The notes: generated from the sequence alone by a model not told the origin. A stretch of DNA of 64,000 nucleotides from Annona cherimola (GCA_030490835.1 CM059974.1:5215501-5279500), one strand, 5' to 3'; positions 36,621 through 47,811 are shown, numbered from the stretch's first letter. Numbers and translations: made by a program.

Positions 36621-36660
36621 AATGATCTTGTTAGTCCGGGTTAAGCAAAAATGACTTTAC
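36621..36660. mobile_element. end fragment of a foldback MITE (GATCCTGGTTAAGC subfamily)
   Basis: The wording 'AATGATCTTGTTAGTCCGGG' followed by 'TTAAGCAAAAATG' matches the left end of the element at 17069. Only one terminus is present, just before the PITH duplicate. Confidence 0.45.
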
Positions 36661-36678
36661 AATCCCAGCATTGTCTGG

Positions 36679-37064
36679 CTGCGAATTCGCAGCATTTTCT
36701 GGATTTTTTTTTTCCCCTTTTTGAGGCATTTGATTTAATTGTGTTCTTAGATTACATGGCAATCAATCATCGTCTCTCATTTTCGTTTTTTGTTTTTTGA
36801 AACTAAGAAAGTTGTCTAGCCTGGTGATTATTAAAGTAGCTCAAATCTTGTGGCTGGATCAATCTGATACTTTCGTCACTGTGATATTTGGTTTTCGTCA
36901 GGGTAGAGAACGGATATGAAAGGTTTAAGAAGAGGAACGTTTGCTGCGCAATTATTTGAGAAAGAATTGAGGAAACCAAAAGTGAAAAGAAGGAAACAAC
37001 GAATATGTTTGTGTAGTCTATTCACTAAGCTCATGCAAAAAGGATGAAACTTCGTAGGAAGCCA
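36679..37064 (+). pseudogene. duplicate of the last intron end, exon 8 and 3' region of the PITH gene, part 1
   Basis: It aligns with about 22876-23245. It begins at 'GCGAATTCGCAGCATTTTCT' and includes the acceptor-like GTCAG, the exon 8 copy (36900-36950) and the following A-rich 3' UTR. The exon copy has lost bases: the original [15 protein letters not shown] coding is frameshifted early ('GTAGAGAACGGATATG' against 'GTAGAGACAACGGATATG'), and the stop region is rearranged. No other PITH exons are visible nearby, so it is a non-functional 3' fragment. Homology breaks at about 37064 and resumes at about 40160-40200. Confidence 0.8.
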
Positions 37065-37222
37065 CTAATTATAGTAACATACTATGTACATATTGTATGA
37101 CAAATCAAGTTGTACCATTTTTAAATGTTATATTTTATCACAAAGCTATTTCTGACACTTGTATTTTTAATGCTCTATTTTTTATATTTTGCATTATATC
37201 ATGTTTACAATATCAGTGATAG

Positions 37223-37263
37223 TTTTTTTTTTTTTTTTTTAAAAAAAAAACAAAAAAAAAAAA
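37223..37263. repeat. T18 followed directly by A10-C-A12
   Basis: An uninterrupted run of 18 T passes into an A run broken by one C. It is a perfect hairpin-forming homopolymer junction in non-coding DNA. Confidence 0.9.
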
Positions 37264-37689
37264 GGAGTGCTTAGGTAACGGTTAGAAAGAATGCTGAGTG
37301 ACTTGAAAGACTAAATAACATTATGAAATGAGTACGCAACGCAAAAAAAATTAATTAATCAATTAATTAACTGTAAAAAGAGTAGATGATTAGCAATACT
37401 GAATGAACGTATGAATATTGATAAGAAAGATAATGATAATGATTTAAAACACAATTGAGTGATGAATATCCTTTTGTAGAAGCCTTACCTTATCATGCCG
37501 ATATCTTGATTCCATTACTACTCTCTTACCTTACCATGTGAAGGTTGGGGTCAGTTTAGTTCTGGTTTCAAATGAATTCCTTAATAATCCTTCAGAGCAT
37601 ATAAGCTTTAACCTGTACGTCCTTTTTTGAAAAAGGGAATGGGACCAAATTGACATGTTATATATATAGAGAGAGAAGTTATCTCGTGC

Positions 37690-38495
37690 ATTTAAATGCA
37701 TCATAAGTTACCATGCATTTGGCTCAAAATCAAAATGAATGCTAAATAATCATAAAATATATATATCTACTTCATCTATTGTATTTAAAATTATTTTCTT
37801 TAGCCGCTTATTAATTTTTACCTACATTAGATATATGTATAGGCTCTATCTGAAAATGATATAAAATTAACAAAATAAAATTGTTTTACGTAAATACTAA
37901 TTTTAAAGCTGTTTTTTAACATTTAAATTATTTAAGATATAATTTATATATGGATAAATAGTTGTATAAACTATTAATACATTTAAATGCATGTAAATAT
38001 ACTGTAACTTATAGTGTATATAAACGAACATGCATTTGGCCCAAAATGAGTTACATATGATTATAAAATTTACATATACTCCACTTATTGTATTTAAAAT
38101 TATCTTTTTATTAGCATACTAATTTTTACAATTGCATGTGTATAGGCTCTATTTGAAATGATACAAAATCAATATAATAAAATAGCTTGATATAAATGTC
38201 AATTTAAAAGTTATTTTTTCAACATATAAACTATCTAAGATATAATTTATACTTGGTAAATGATTATATAAAGTATTGATACATTTAAATGCATGTAGAA
38301 CTATTTTAAATTATCCTGTGCGTTTACCTACATTTAAATTATGGTGCATTTGACTTAAAATAGGCTCTCACGTGATCATAAAAATGTACATCTAGTTCAC
38401 CTATGATGTTCAAAATTATTTCATTATTAACGTACTAATTTTTACCTAAATTAGATATGTGTGCAGGCTTCATCTGAAAATAATATAAAATCACC
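37690..38495. repeat. three diverged units of about 315 bp in direct order
   Basis: The phrase 'TGCATTTGGCTCAAAAT' starts units at about 37713, 38030 and 38345 (spacing about 317 and 315). Each unit then carries, in order, 'ATCATAAAA', 'TATTGTATTTAAAATTATT', 'TACTAATTTTTAC' and 'TAGGCTCTATCTGAAA'. The third is cut off near 38495. Related single units appear at 54850-55215 and, more diverged, at 300-480 and 1500-1740. It is non-coding. Confidence 0.72.
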
Positions 38496-38509
38496 ATAAT
38501 GGCAAATAT

Positions 38510-38725
38510 ATATTTGTTGGTATTGTGCAATATGACAACTAACATTACAAATCAAGATTATTTATACAGGAGACAACAAGCTCTTGTTCATACTCCAGAG
38601 GAGACTAAGCTTCCACCTCTATTTAGACTAAGCTCCCTAGGGTTGAAGAACTCATCCACGAGGGACTCAAACTCACTCTGTAGCCAAGGAGGGCAGCGCG
38701 AGTACCAAGTGAGCTGACACCTAGT
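38510..38725 (-). mobile_element. tRNA-derived SINE, minus orientation
   Basis: On the minus strand it starts near 38722 with an A-box CAGCTCACTTGG, followed by a B-box AGTTTGAGTCCC at normal spacing, and ends with 'AGTTGTCATATTG...AATACCAAC'. The same 3' wording occurs at 42097-42378 and 52513-52728. Flanks TGGCAAATAT and TGGCATATGT may be a diverged target duplication. Confidence 0.62.
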
Positions 38726-38997
38726 TGGCATATGTTACATACTACATGGGAATGGGAGTATGTGACCTAACAAGAAGCGTGTTAGTCGCATGAATGGGCC
38801 TTGATCGAGTGATCCATAACATTATGTTTGATGCGGCCCACTGGATAGCAGCCCAAAAAAAAAAAAAAAATCTCAACAACTGGCATATGCTGCCACGCAT
38901 CTTATCAACCCATAGTGTCGACAGGCAGCATGTTAGAATTATCTAATGAAGAACATTTGAGGAGCATTTCTCCTTCAAACTGCCAGTAGCATTTATG

Positions 38998-39135
38998 TCA
39001 ATGCTGCACAAGATCGCCTGCTGAAACTGGACAAGATATCTGCTTGCATAGGGCAACGGTCTGTCTGTAAATGTTGATGCCAAAAAGCGAAACATCAATC
39101 TGCAGTTTACCACCAGTGATGGCTTTATCTGCATC
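38998..39135 (-). pseudogene. ML-domain (MD-2-related lipid-recognition) gene fragment, about 45 codons
   Basis: On the minus strand the frame reads DADKAITGGKLQIDVSLFG and then INIYRQTVALCKQISCPVSA before a stop at 38998-39000. This matches the central exon of plant ML-domain proteins, where 'AISGGKLVIDVSYFG' and 'HDLCEETSCPVSVG' are conserved, as recalled. The two conserved cysteines (LC and SCP) are present. An acceptor-like GATGCAG precedes it. The upstream signal-peptide exon and the downstream 'LPGYTPPG' exon are not found nearby. A further open frame to 39231 reads through non-homologous sequence. ML proteins bind phospholipids or sterols, but this fragment is unlikely to make one. Confidence 0.72.
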
Positions 39136-39494
39136 AAATATAAAACATGAACCCGAATAGGATATGATATGATACAAGTCGCACAAATATTCTATCCACA
39201 AGGAGCTACTTACAGCCCCCTTTACAGGCACGCGGATTACTTCAGTTCACATCTACTTGAAAGAATGGGGTCTAAACGAGTTCCTAAATTAAAAGATGAT
39301 ATGCTAAGTCTCACGGAGTCATTCCTAAATTAAAGAAGAAATTAATCACTGAACTCAAATGTTGATCACAAATGAAATAACTCGCATACACACCTATACT
39401 TTTCTATTCAGAAGATGAAATCATTTTACGCCAATGGGTGAAATTGCAATGGGTATAATTTTTTAATAGGATATAATCAACACTAAGGGTATGT

Positions 39495-39660
39495 CGGGGA
39501 AGTGATAAAATTTTTGGATGACAAATTTTGTAGTTATATAAAAAGATTAAAATGTAAAGTAGTTGTATAGGAAGACGTAAAGAAATAATTAAAAAATAAA
39601 TAGTTATAGAAAGTAAAAAGTTTTAACTTGACATTTTTTGCTTGATGCCAAACACACTCT
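39495..39660. mobile_element. TGTTTGG-family MITE, short copy
   Basis: It runs from 'GGGGAAGTGATAAAATTTTT' to 'TTGATGCCAAACACACTCTT' and shares 'GGAAGACGTAAAGAAATAAT' with the copy at 3020-3260. The right terminus is kept and the left is eroded. Confidence 0.5.
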
Positions 39661-39739
39661 TGTATTAAGGGCATAAGGATCTTTCAATTCATGCAGGAAA
39701 TTGCAGCAAAACCTTGCTTTCTTGTTAGGAATGGGAGAA

Positions 39740-39815
39740 GGAAACGGATTCCTAAAACTCAGAAAATTGGCACCCACGCTCAGCAGATTTGATTGATTCC
39801 TAAAACTCAGAACAC
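39740..39815. repeat. 18-bp phrase repeated 48 bp apart
   Basis: GATTCCTAAAACTCAGAA occurs at 39747-39764 and 39795-39812. It is a local direct duplication in otherwise unassigned DNA. Confidence 0.7.
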
Positions 39816-40159
39816 TGGATTACGCAGCAGAAGTGATTTGAGTTGGAAAAGGAATTTATTGTGAAACAGAGAACTTTATCATAGGCGCATAAGGATCACA
39901 AAAGTTGAATAATTTGCAGCACTAACAGCTCAGTGCTGATTACTGAACAGCATGTGTGGCACAGGCATCCTATGTAGCAGCAAAATTGATAAAATGCATC
40001 GCAGTAAAAATCCTGTCCAAATTGAGAAGTTTCCTATCTGATCATTGTGAATCTATGATCTTCTGCCTCTTGGCTGAGGATGATTTGCATCTTTGCCCAA
40101 CTAGAGCCCATCACAATATCCAAACCGTAATGGAAGTTTTCAGAAATATTCTATTCGCT

Positions 40160-40330
40160 CATAGGAAAAAAATATGGAATCTTCAAATCGGAAGCTGGAG
40201 GGGAAATTTGCATTTTAGTACCATTTTGGACTTGAAGCTCTTGGGGATCTTACTGCGTCTTGCCGTCTTTTGGTAGTGAAAAGTAGCTCATACGGTAAAA
40301 TGAAATGATAGTGAAGAAATGCAGTCGTGT
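40160..40330 (+). pseudogene. duplicate of PITH gene 3' region, part 2
   Basis: It aligns with about 23230-23400. It has 'CTTCAAATCGGAAGCTGG' for 'CTTCCAAATGGGAAGCTGG', 'AATTTGCATTTTAGT' for 'AATTGCATTTTAGT', 'TGAAGCTCTTGGGGATCTTACTGC' (broken here across the line) for its near copy, and 'AGTGAAAAGTA'. It continues from part 1, which ends with a similar 'ACTTCGTAGGAAGCC', so an insertion of about 3.1 kb appears to have split the duplicate. Confidence 0.72.
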
Positions 40331-40789
40331 AAAAAAATACAGATATGAAAATGAAAATACAATAATTAAGTAATTAATATCTTTTACTTTTACATTCTTA
40401 TCCATCACATTCCATTTGCAGAATATCATGCACTTGTTACTACGCAAATGAATCTTTTTTTTTTAATCAATATTATATCATATCTCATTTCCGACTCATA
40501 ATAAAATGAAGCCTAAAGATTCTTATATCATTTGGGAAGATCATAGCTTCTATCACACACACAGAAGACCAACTATTCTTATCCTACGCAGAAGATCACT
40601 TAACTGCTGTCAACCTGTGTACGGGACCAAATCATCTGCTGAAAATCCCATTTGCGGGGCCGTTTGGGAAATCTTTCTTCCGTGGGGATGAAACAATGCG
40701 TTAAACCATACGGGGCATATATGCGGAGACTATCAATTTTTTATTTTTTAAAAAAAATTTATACATAATTCTAGCTAACTTTACCGAGC

Positions 40790-41115
40790 TCTGGTTGTAT
40801 GCACCCAGGTGCATTGAGGCATATGACCTATTTTTTTAATCTTTTAAGTTTTTTCATGAAACTGTTAATATAAATGTATTTAACATGTGTATCAATTTTT
40901 ACTATTTTTGAAGACTATTAGATTTTTTTTTTGAATTTTTAAACATTAGTGTCATTTTTAGTAATTTAAAATTACAAAAATATTACTGATTTTTAAAAAT
41001 TCTAAAAAAATATCTAAAAATCTCTAACAATGGTAAAAATTGATACACACGTTAAATAAAGTTAAATTAACAGTTTTGTAAAAAAATTTAAAAATGGGTG
41101 TAGACTCAGCTTTAT
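40790..41115. mobile_element. palindromic foldback MITE (copy 4)
   Basis: The left region has 'TGCACCCAGGTGCATTGAG'. The halves mirror around about 40955-41000, where 'AGTAATTTAAAATTAC' is the symmetric core. 'TATCAATTTTTACTATTT' on the left pairs with 'GGTAAAAATTGATACACA' on the right. The outer right end is eroded. Confidence 0.55.
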
Positions 41116-41199
41116 TAGGATGGATTTCTATATTTTTTAAATTGATTAAATTTCTATATATGATTTTTTGAATTTTTAAAATAAAAATGAATTTGTCAT

Positions 41200-41402
41200 A
41201 CTCCAATGATGAGAAAATGAGAAATTGAATTTTGTAATTTTAAAAAATTCAAAAAAGTGCAGAAAATTCAAAAAAAATTATGTAGAAATAATTGAAAAGT
41301 ACGATAGTTGTATAGGAAAATGTGAAAAAATAATTAAAAAATATGATAGTTGTGAAAATTTTTCACTTTATATTTTCTATCAATTGACAAACACACCCTT
41401 AA
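41200..41402. mobile_element. TGTTTGG-family MITE, right end preserved
   Basis: It ends in 'CAATTGACAAACACACCC', the reverse of GGGTGTGTTTG, and carries 'GTATAGGAAAATGTGAAAAA' and 'AATAATTAAAAAATATGATA' as in other copies. Confidence 0.45.
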
Positions 41403-42080
41403 TTTCTAGAAACGGAAAAACGGATAAAAACTTATTATGAACGCAAAGGATCTGCTACCGTCTTCTTCTATGCGTTTTTGCTGCCAAATAATGATAGCCC
41501 ACTTCCCATCAAACATAATCCCTCGGATTCTGCTGCCGCCGACGGCTTTTTCGTTTTTTGCGCCTTTGCGTTTTCCGTTTCCTTTTCTGTATTTAATCCA
41601 GCACGACGTCACTTTTTTTTTTTTTTTCTTTTTCTTTTTTCCTTGTTCTCCATTACTTCCTTGTAATTTGCGAATGGCTTTGAATCCGATGGATTAGACG
41701 GCGGTGTTGGAAAAAAAGAGGGGGGTGGAGAAATAAAGCTAAATTAGAGTAAAGAAGCTTTTTGAATTAAATTGTCATTTATTGCCATTCAACCAGTCAA
41801 GACCTACATTAGAGGGTGAGGACATGGGAATTTGCGTGCTCGTGATCAGCACTTGGATTTTTGTAATGATTGTAGCTACGAATTTTTGTTTTAAGTTGAA
41901 AAGCTACGGCAATTTTACTTGCTTTGCCACCATCGCTACTTGCCTCTTCCTACTGCTATGTTGCTTGTTACACATCAATTTCTGGCTATCTTATCCAATC
42001 TGTTACTTATACCTACCTACTTGGAAAAAGAGATTGTTTCATTAAATAATAATAATAATAATAATAAATCATAAAAGTTG
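41403..42080. other. gene-free interval
   Basis: It contains a T-rich tract (41611-41641), an unassigned 87-codon open frame (41782-42045, hydrophobic, no family recognised) and an (AAT)n microsatellite at 42044-42067. Confidence 0.45.
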
Positions 42081-42096
42081 ATAGCTATGTATACTT

Positions 42097-42378
42097 TTTT
42101 TGATTGGTATATAATTATGTATATCTCAACACACATTACACTGAAGATTTGAGATATTCTTACAAATCTGAGGACACACATAACATTCCAAAGAAATCTG
42201 GATACACAGCTCCACGAAAGAATTTAGAAGACATAGCTTCCAATAGCTAATCGAGAGACTAACTGCTCTCACACCTCCTCTACCCGGAAGACCACCTGCT
42301 CCCACACATATTTTATAGGCTGAAATCCCTAATGGGATTCGAATCCACACCGACAGTGCTTCGATGACCAACCGAGTT
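42097..42378 (-). mobile_element. tRNA-derived SINE, minus orientation, with perfect 16-bp target duplication
   Basis: It is flanked by ATAGCTATGTATACTT at 42081-42096 and 42379-42394, identical over 16 bp. On the minus strand it starts AACTCGGTTGGTCATC (A box), then GGATTCGAATCCC (B box), and ends in ATACCAATCAAAAAAA next to the left target copy. The length is about 282 bp. A 92-codon minus-strand frame across it is fortuitous. Confidence 0.88.
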
Positions 42379-42907
42379 ATAGCTATGTATACTTGTTGAT
42401 GCATATATATACGTACGTGGGTAATTAATGAGGCATGCGGGTAGCTAGATAGCCAGAGCGCGTCCTTTTAGCTTTTTGAAAGCACCCATTACCCAAGTCC
42501 AAGAGAGAGTACTGTAGATGGATAAGTTAGGGCCTTCAAAGTAGTTCAAAGCAAGTCTTGGATCACTCACCCCACTCCACTTACCCACGCAAGCGCTGAA
42601 ATCAAAGCAGATTTTGTTTTGTTCCCGTTCTATATATCAGTTTTGCCGACGAACCGAACCGCACTTTTTCGCGTGCGCGTTTGCCTCGTCCGCTTCCTGA
42701 CGCTGCTGACTGCTCATTGCTTTGGTCTCTCAGCTCTGTCATTAATTCTCATTTCCCGTCTTTTTTTATCACCCTCTCGTTTTCTGTTTAGCATTCGTTA
42801 AAAAGAATTTCACTGCCTTCCGGTCCTTTTTGATACGCTTTAACATTGTAACAACTTAGTTACTCTACTTTTTATCAATACTTCTATATTTTATTTTTTA
42901 TATACGT

Positions 42908-42961
42908 ACTTTATTTATTTTAAATTTATTATCATACTTTATTTATTTTAAATTTATTATC
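42908..42961. repeat. 27-bp tandem duplication in AT-rich DNA
   Basis: Two adjacent copies of a unit beginning 'TACTTTATTTATTTTAAATT' lie 27 bp apart. They are set in T/A-rich sequence of the TGTTTGG-MITE type (about 42790-43000). Confidence 0.8.
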
Positions 42962-43097
42962 AACTCTACTACATCATTTTCACCATAGGAAAAAAAAAAT
43001 TCCCTTAGTTTTTTCTTTACATTTTTTTTTTTTTTTTTTTTTGCTGATTTCCTGTCCACGCGTTTTCTTAAATTAACATATCAATCTTCACATAGTG

Positions 43098-43338
43098 TTT
43101 GGTATGAGGTAGAATAATGGGACGATTTTTGTGGAAATTTTTTTGAAAAAATTAGAAAGCAACACAACAGCAGTAATAATTATTAGTAAAAAAAATAAAT
43201 AGTACTTGTATGAAAAATATGAAATATAAAAATAATAATTAAAAAGTAAAATAGTTAAATAGTTAAGATGACAAATCATATCAAAAGATGAGTAGAAAAG
43301 AATATAATTTTTTTTAGTTTTTACCAAAAAATACTCAA
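43098..43338. mobile_element. TGTTTGG-type MITE
   Basis: It starts near GTGTTTGGTATGAGGTAG and ends near TTTTTACCAAAAAATACTC, a weak inverted terminus, with A/T-rich family-like interior. Confidence 0.42.
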
Positions 43339-43579
43339 CGTGATCAAATTATTTTCTCTTTTGTACCATTTCTATTTTTCATATCTTCTACTTCTTTATT
43401 TTATTTGCTTTATACCAAATTATCGACATCATTTTTTATTTGCAGGCATTCATCGTTCAAAACATGTGAGGATGGATTTGGAAGAAGCGGCATCTGTCAC
43501 TGTCACTGTCACTTTCTCCATCAGCAATTAGCAATTTGGTTGGGTGGGTGCAAGCTTATCGATTGGGTGGAGGAGAGGT

Positions 43580-43948
43580 GGCCCCTAATCCTATGCTCCC
43601 TGGCGCATATACCTATTTTTTTTTATTTTTTTTCAAAATTTTTTCATGAACTTGTTAACCTAAGTGTATTTAACGTATGTATCAATTTTTACTATTTTTG
43701 GAGATTTTTAGATATTTATTTCGGATTTTTAAAAACAGTGGCATTTTAGTAATTTAAAATTACCTAAAATGCCACTGATTTTCAAAAATAAAAAATAAAT
43801 ATCTAAAATACTCCAAAAATGGTAAAAATTTATACACATATTAAATACATATAAATTAACACTATTGTAAAAAAAATTAAAAAAATTAGGTGTATACGCC
43901 CGGGAGCACGCAGCACTGCATGCTCCTGGGAGCATAGGATCAAGGGCC
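43580..43948. mobile_element. palindromic foldback MITE, GGCCCC-ended (copy 5), with 9-bp target duplication
   Basis: The left end GGCCCCTAATCCTATGCTCC pairs with the right end GGAGCATAGGATCAAGGGCC. The flanks GAGGAGAGG (43570-43578) and GAGGAGAGG (43949-43957) are identical. The core at about 43735-43790 reads 'AGTGGCATTTTAGTAATTT' followed by its inverted form. It is the same subfamily as 60341-60723. It has no coding capacity. Confidence 0.82.
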
Positions 43949-46900
43949 GAGGAGAGGAAGGGACCTCTTGAAACGTGGATGTCTAGAATAACATGAATAC
44001 GGCCCCTTGATTATGTTGATGATGATGAACATGGTTTTTCTTCCTAATCCTATTGATCATGTTGACGATGACGATTGTCAAAATGGGAACCTTTGAAAGT
44101 GGATGGATATATATATATATTTAACATATACATATAGAATTGCTCGTGTTAGCTATTGGTCTCCCACTGATGAAAGATGACATGCACTGAAGAGTTCTTT
44201 CGGGGGAGGCAATGATGATGATCCTGCTTTGAGTTTGGATGAACTGAAAATTTAAGGAAAAAATATACAATTTGGTAAAAAGGGAAGCTGTTGGCAGGAC
44301 TACTGCAGTTGGCATCGAAACCTTTCTTGGCCATTCATCCTTCGTTCCCTTGTACCAATGCAAAAAGGAAAAAAAAAAAAAAGGAGGGTTAAGAGAGTAG
44401 AAATTTGAACTAGCACCAACAATAAAATGGGATATTCTGTCCCACATGAGATATGGCTGACATTTCCTTGTTGCAACTGAAGGCCAGCCAAAAACTGAAT
44501 TTCAAAGTCGGTTGCTTGAGAAGAAACTATTGGAATGGTTGAAAAGAGTAATTAGAATGGGAAGAGAAATAGAAATCAAAAAGCTATTGATGATTGCTGC
44601 CCTCATGGATAAAGTCACAATTATGAAACCTTTCAAAAAAAATATGCATTGATGGTTCAGGTGGTGCCATCATCTGAACATAATGGAAGCTAAAACTAAT
44701 GCAAAAGTGTTTATGTATTCATAAAAAATGGATGACAAGGATGATGATCTTGGTGATGATAAAGTAATTAAGCCTATTTATGGTCCACAGAAAAGGCAGA
44801 ATTTTGGGCTTCTAATTTTAATTTTTAGTAAGAAAGTAGGAGGTGGTGCTTTCAGTCCATTGAGTCTGTAATTGAGACAAGAAAATGGCCCAAATCATGA
44901 TGCCATGGAAGATAGGACCCCCTACCTCGCAGGTAAATTATAAGCATGAAAATGAGTAGGGAGGATGGATTTTACAATGAATGAAAAGCTTTCAAATATA
45001 CTAATCACTAATTCCCTCAAATTAATGTATGTTTTAACGCCCCCTTGCCCGAAATCTCACCATTCTCCAGTCTATATATGAAAAGGGTTGTGGATGAGAA
45101 GCCGATGATTGAGATATCCAGATGGTGATTGATGCAATCCACCATGAACGACCTCGGTGGGAAATGCCCTAGAATCTGCCAAGTGGGACTTAGTCTAGCT
45201 TTGAATAATTAGGTGTTAAGAAGATGTGAAAGATGGGACCCCTGAGAATTGGATATTCTCCAATGGTTCCTATCATGGAATGACTTGGAGAAATAAATGG
45301 ATGCTCCTATTCTTGTGAGGTGCATGTCATGCTGGTTGGAGTTGGATGATGGAAATTAATTCATCATGGGCCTAACAAATAGTTGTCACCATAAATGCTG
45401 ATTCATGCGCATGATCATTTATCTATCTATCTATCTGAAAAGATATATGAAAAGGGACTTTGATTAATTCTTCCAAAGATAAAGATGACTGATAAATGCT
45501 ACGATCAAAAAATTTTTGATGACCGATGAATATTAATGTGCACTTCCAACGCACCCCCAGTTGGTCACGACCAAGGCCAGGTGCCTCATGAGGTTGTGTT
45601 ACTTCGACCCCTTGTAGGTAAAAATATTACTGTGAGAGCTTGGTCTTCCGCAAGAATAATAAGATGGTAACTTGTTTTCGCTCCTAAAGATAAAATAAAT
45701 GAACTTGATTATAATATCAAATGTCCGATTACATGGATACTAGTAAAAAAAAAAAAAAAAAAAAGTGCACTTCCAACCCAAGAGGTTATTTTTATTTCTT
45801 GTACGCATAGCGCGGCTATTAAAGCTGGGCCTAAAAGATTATGGAGACCCTTTTAAGACAACCCAACCCAACTTCTAGAATTCCGTTTGCTTGCCAAGCA
45901 GAAGGTTTTACATAAAAAGTCGGTCAAATTCTCTAAATTACAAAGGACAAGAAAATTTATGTCTATTTTTGTTACCCTTGTCCTCGTGTCTTTAATATGT
46001 CTATGTTTTATTTTCTTATCAATTTTAAAACTTTATGTTTTTCCTTTTATCTTATTATTTCAAGAACTCTAAATTAATTTATTAATATTTTGAATTATGC
46101 AAAAATGTATTTAAAAAGGTAATAATGAAAAGTTCTCTTTATATTAGAAAAGAGGAAGTAATTAATTTACAAAAAATATAATGTAAAGATAACTTTTCTA
46201 ACAAAGTTTAGTAAAATTACTCTCAAATGTTTATTATATTTTATAATACATATTGAAAAATATTAAATTCGAGAGCCCATTTTATAGGCATGCAGATTGA
46301 GTTGGGTTAACCAATGACCCGTTCTCGAAGAAACTCGCTTTTAACCGGGTAGGATAGGACTAATGTTTTTGTTGACTTCGAATGAGTTAGGTCAAGGCTG
46401 GTCAGCCATATCCTAACAGGAATCTATGCACAGTATTAGAATTAATGACTACTTCATAAAATAATTAAATAATTTGTTCTTGGAAGTGGTACGGCCCAGC
46501 CCAACCTGATATCATCTTGACCCGTTCATTTTCTTGATCTTAATAGTAGCTAAGTTTTACAATTTTTTATATTAATCCAGGTCATAAAAATACTTCGTCT
46601 TAATAGATATTTAATTATATGAAAATATATTATTATTGAATATTTGTATAAACTACAAATCTTATATGCTTACAAAATAAGATAATAAAATAATGAAACG
46701 AACTAATATATAATAAATTTGACTTTTTAATTTATTGTTGTAGAAAGTTAAAATTTGATTGCTAATATTTTCTTTAAAAAGCTGTCTCTCGACAAAGCTT
46801 TGACTTTTTTTATTGAAATTTATTACAATATAATAACTGATATTACAATTAAGTACATTTATAACTCTCACAATATGGAGAGAATTTTTTATAAACCCCC

Positions 46901-46990
46901 TATACCATGTAATGTTCGAATAAAACCCCTACATTGTAGGGAATTGCAAAACCTCTACAAATTTAAAGAGGACGGTTAAAATATTAACCC
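43949..46990. other. gene-free interval of about 3 kb
   Basis: The sequence from about 44140 to 45460 is less repetitive than its surroundings and has a TATA-like CTATATATGAAAAGG near 45072, but no reading frame or known RNA was recognised behind it. A 20-bp poly-A run lies near 45745. The patch 46290-46530 has 'GGGTTAACC / AACCCGTT'-style wording like eroded hAT-type ends. Confidence 0.5.
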
Positions 46991-47081
46991 ACACCAAGGT
47001 GCAGGGTGTGTTTCAAACCCATGCATTGTTGCCATAAAGCCATGAATTTACCACGATAAGGCCACCCAACAAAAATAATTT

Positions 47082-47371
47082 GGGGCATGTTTGGTAACAA
47101 CTAAAATTTTTCACTTTTAATAATTATTCTATTTTTTTTATTTTTGACATCTTTTTATACAACTAACCTACTTTTTAATTATTTCTACACAATTACTCAT
47201 ACAAATAAATATTATTTATTTTTTGATGAAACTAATTATTTATTTTAATTTTATTCTTTGTACTTCTTATCATTACTCTATTATATTACATCATTTTCTA
47301 TCCTTTCAAAAACATTTACATAAAAAACTTAAAACTTTTCATCTAGAAATTTTATTACTTTACATACCCAT
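47082..47371. mobile_element. TGTTTGG-type MITE
   Basis: The left end GGGGCATGTTTGGTAACAAC and right end TATTACTTTACATACCCA are an imperfect inverted repeat. The interior includes 'ATTACATCATTTTCTATCC', as in the copy at 30535. TAATTT occurs at both flanks but may be chance. Confidence 0.6.
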
Positions 47372-47805
47372 TAATTTCAAATAGGTTAAGGAACTTGTGT
47401 ATTTTCCAAAGCTAACAAGTCCCGAACAAGAATTTCTCTGATGACATGACTTTTGCTTCCCATTCCCAATATCAACACGCAATTTCCTCATACTAGCACT
47501 AGTTTACAGCGCGTCGCCTCCCAGTAACCTTTGTTGGCTTTTTGAACTTTTAATTTGGGTTGATGAGTTAGGTGGGTTGGGTCATTGAATTTTAAGTCTC
47601 ATATCCAACTCGGCAATCTCAACCAATCTTTTAACCTAGCCTACTCTAACTTGATTTAGAAGAGTCAAGTTTAACCAGTTCAACAGTGAACCCAACCCAC
47701 TTTGACCCCTACAATTTTAATAATGATTGGACATTTTAATTACTATTTAAAAAATTTTAAGGCTTTTTTGCTATATAAATTCGCAAATTTTGTAAGGATT
47801 TTGAT
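47372..47805. other. gene-free interval
   Basis: It has eroded hAT-like wording at about 47560-47710 (repeated GGGTTG / CAACCC) but no ends that can be fixed. Confidence 0.4.
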
Positions 47806-47811
47806 ATCATG

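Noticed and set aside
37690..38495. Regularly spaced repeats considered as a CRISPR-like array
   Set aside because: Units are about 315 bp, diverged and contiguous, with no short identical repeats separated by unique spacers, and the DNA is from a plant nucleus.
42340..42356. tRNA-like B box (GGATTCGAATCCC on the minus strand)
   Set aside because: No cloverleaf or acceptor stem can be drawn around it. It belongs to the SINE head, not to a functional tRNA gene.
42126..42404. 92-codon minus-strand open frame
   Set aside because: It lies within a SINE bounded by a 16-bp target duplication, so the frame is incidental.
45060..45460. TATA-like box followed by a low-repeat sequence, considered as a microRNA or small-gene locus
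   Set aside because: No long stem-loop, no known mature microRNA sequence and no open frame were found.
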